Source of the DNA: Telluribacter humicola
GTDB taxonomy: Bacteria; Bacteroidota; Bacteroidia; Cytophagales; Spirosomataceae
Direction of reading: 5' to 3'
Length of the DNA stretch: 64,000 nt
NCBI RefSeq assembly: GCF_017355935.1
Contig: NZ_JAFIQT010000001.1
Span: forward strand, 2,480,001-2,544,000
The position numbers and the translations under genes were made by a program. This document shows, piece by piece, positions 63,388 through 64,000 of the stretch. Under the pieces are notes generated by a model. It was given only the letters and a program-made list of their open reading frames with translations, made no database searches and was not told the origin of the DNA. The stretch's first letter is position 1, and each line of letters starts with the position of its first letter.

Positions 63388-64000
63388 ATGACAAGCAGAC
63401 AATCCCTTATGGCTATGATGGTACTGATGGTACCCCTGGCAAGTGTGGCTCAGAAGCCCGCTACATCTTCGTCACCCATCCAGGTCAGTGCCGAGCAAGC
63501 CATTGTTACTACCGAGTATGGTAAGCTCCGTGGCTACCAGCAAAACGGTACCTATACCTTCAAAGGGATTCCCTACGCCAAGGCGGAGCGGTTCAGGGCT
63601 CCTCAAAAGCCCGATGCATGGCAGGGTGTACGTAGTTCGCTTTCGTACGGGCCGGTTTGTCCGACCGATGTGACTACTACCGTCAATGACGAATTTGAAT
63701 TCGTGTTCCAGCACAACTGGGGCTATACCAACGAAAACTGCCTGAGCCTGAATGTATGGTCGCCGGGTATCAATGATAGTAAGAAACGTCCCGTGATGGT
63801 GTGGTTCCATGGTGGAGGATTTTCGGCGGGGTCATCCGTTGAGCTGCCATCCTACGATGGTGCTAACCTGACCCGCAAAGGTGACGTGGTAGTCGTGACC
63901 GTAAACCACCGCCTCAACCTGCTGGGCTTCCTGGATATGTCAGCCTATGGTGATAAGTACAAAAACTCAGCTAACGCGGGTCTGATGGACCTGGTAGCTT
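63388..64000 (+). CDS. Carboxylesterase type B, 5' part
   Basis: The frame is open from the ATG at 63388 to the end of the window (204 codons). A signal peptide (to LASVAQ) is followed by the alpha/beta-hydrolase pattern of carboxylesterases: TTEYGKLRGYQQNGTYTFKGIPYAKAERF, ENCLSLNVWSP, the oxyanion-hole motif VMVWFHGGGFSAGSS, and VVVTVNHRLNLLGFLDMSAYG. The catalytic Ser, Glu and His lie beyond the window. It probably cleaves acyl or feruloyl esters of plant polymers. Confidence 0.92.
   Translation, partial: MTSRQSLMAMMVLMVPLASVAQKPATSSSPIQVSAEQAIVTTEYGKLRGYQQNGTYTFKGIPYAKAERFRAPQKPDAWQGVRSSLSYGPVCPTDVTTTVNDEFEFVFQHNWGYTNENCLSLNVWSPGINDSKKRPVMVWFHGGGFSAGSSVELPSYDGANLTRKGDVVVVTVNHRLNLLGFLDMSAYGDKYKNSANAGLMDLVA

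Noticed and set aside
1-64000. CRISPR arrays, tRNA, rRNA, IS elements, prophage
   Set aside because: I looked for spaced direct repeats, cloverleaf patterns, transposase or integrase motifs and found none.

Overview
The window looks like a chromosomal segment of a Bacteroidota bacterium, most likely order Cytophagales (a Spirosoma/Dyadobacter-type relative). The evidence is a SusC/SusD pair, several TonB-dependent outer-membrane receptors, a GLPGLI-family protein, DUF3857/transglutaminase proteins, many secreted glycan-active enzymes and lipoproteins, few recognisable Shine-Dalgarno sequences, and several -7 elements of the Bacteroidota type TAnnTTTG. Base composition and codon use look uniform. 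I see no rRNA, tRNA, CRISPR array, IS element, phage gene or other sign of a mobile region.

Layout. 1-7.6 kb: a polysaccharide-utilisation locus, with the 3' part of susC, susD, an unassigned secreted enzyme and a heparinase II/III-type lyase. 7.7-12.0 kb: a tandem pair of unknown membrane proteins, a PepSY membrane protein, an unknown secreted protein and an MFS permease. 12.1-14.4 kb: a BlaI-type repressor with its M56 (BlaR1-like) sensor peptidase, preceded by two tandem operator-like palindromes. 14.4-17.5 kb: a GH39-like enzyme and an OprO/OprP-type porin. 18.0-21.9 kb: two adjacent DUF3857/transglutaminase-like proteins, one apparently lacking the catalytic Cys. 22.2-30.4 kb: GAF protein, YgaP-like/SRPBCC fusion, B12-binding radical SAM enzyme, zinc alcohol dehydrogenase, aldose-1-epimerase-like protein, RRM RNA-binding protein and GH30 enzyme. 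30.6-39.7 kb: a BNR/sortilin-like propeller protein, a haem/transferrin-type TonB receptor, a phosphodiesterase, a FabH-like synthase and a GH144-like glucanase. 40.1-47.6 kb: three secreted unknowns, a large outer-membrane receptor followed by a GLPGLI protein, and an OmpA lipoprotein. 47.8-58.3 kb: a phosphotriesterase-like protein, two tandem class-C beta-lactamase-like hydrolases, an acyl-CoA ligase, a serine/threonine dehydratase, small unknown proteins, an SDR enzyme and a four-repeat secreted protein. 58.5-64 kb: a collagen-like lipoprotein, a lipoprotein sugar dehydrogenase with its own cytochrome c, a Tat-exported Gfo/Idh/MocA oxidoreductase and the start of a carboxylesterase.

The genes suggest a heterotroph that lives on plant or animal polysaccharides: glycans are captured by SusC/D, cut by the lyases and GH30/GH39/GH144-type enzymes, and imported by porin, receptor and MFS routes. 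Most genes are single units bounded by strong hairpin terminators. The clearest co-transcribed groups are susC-susD-lyases, blaI-M56, the DUF3857 pair, the OM receptor-GLPGLI pair, the two serine hydrolases and the dehydrogenase-cytochrome pair.

I found no clearly new multi-gene system. The best candidates for undescribed biology are the tandem membrane-protein pair at 7740-9265, the four-repeat protein at 56622-58328, the collagen-like lipoprotein at 58467, the unassigned PUL enzyme at 3651, and the hairpin or leader structures near 22.05, 38.1, 45.4, 46.65 and 63.17 kb.
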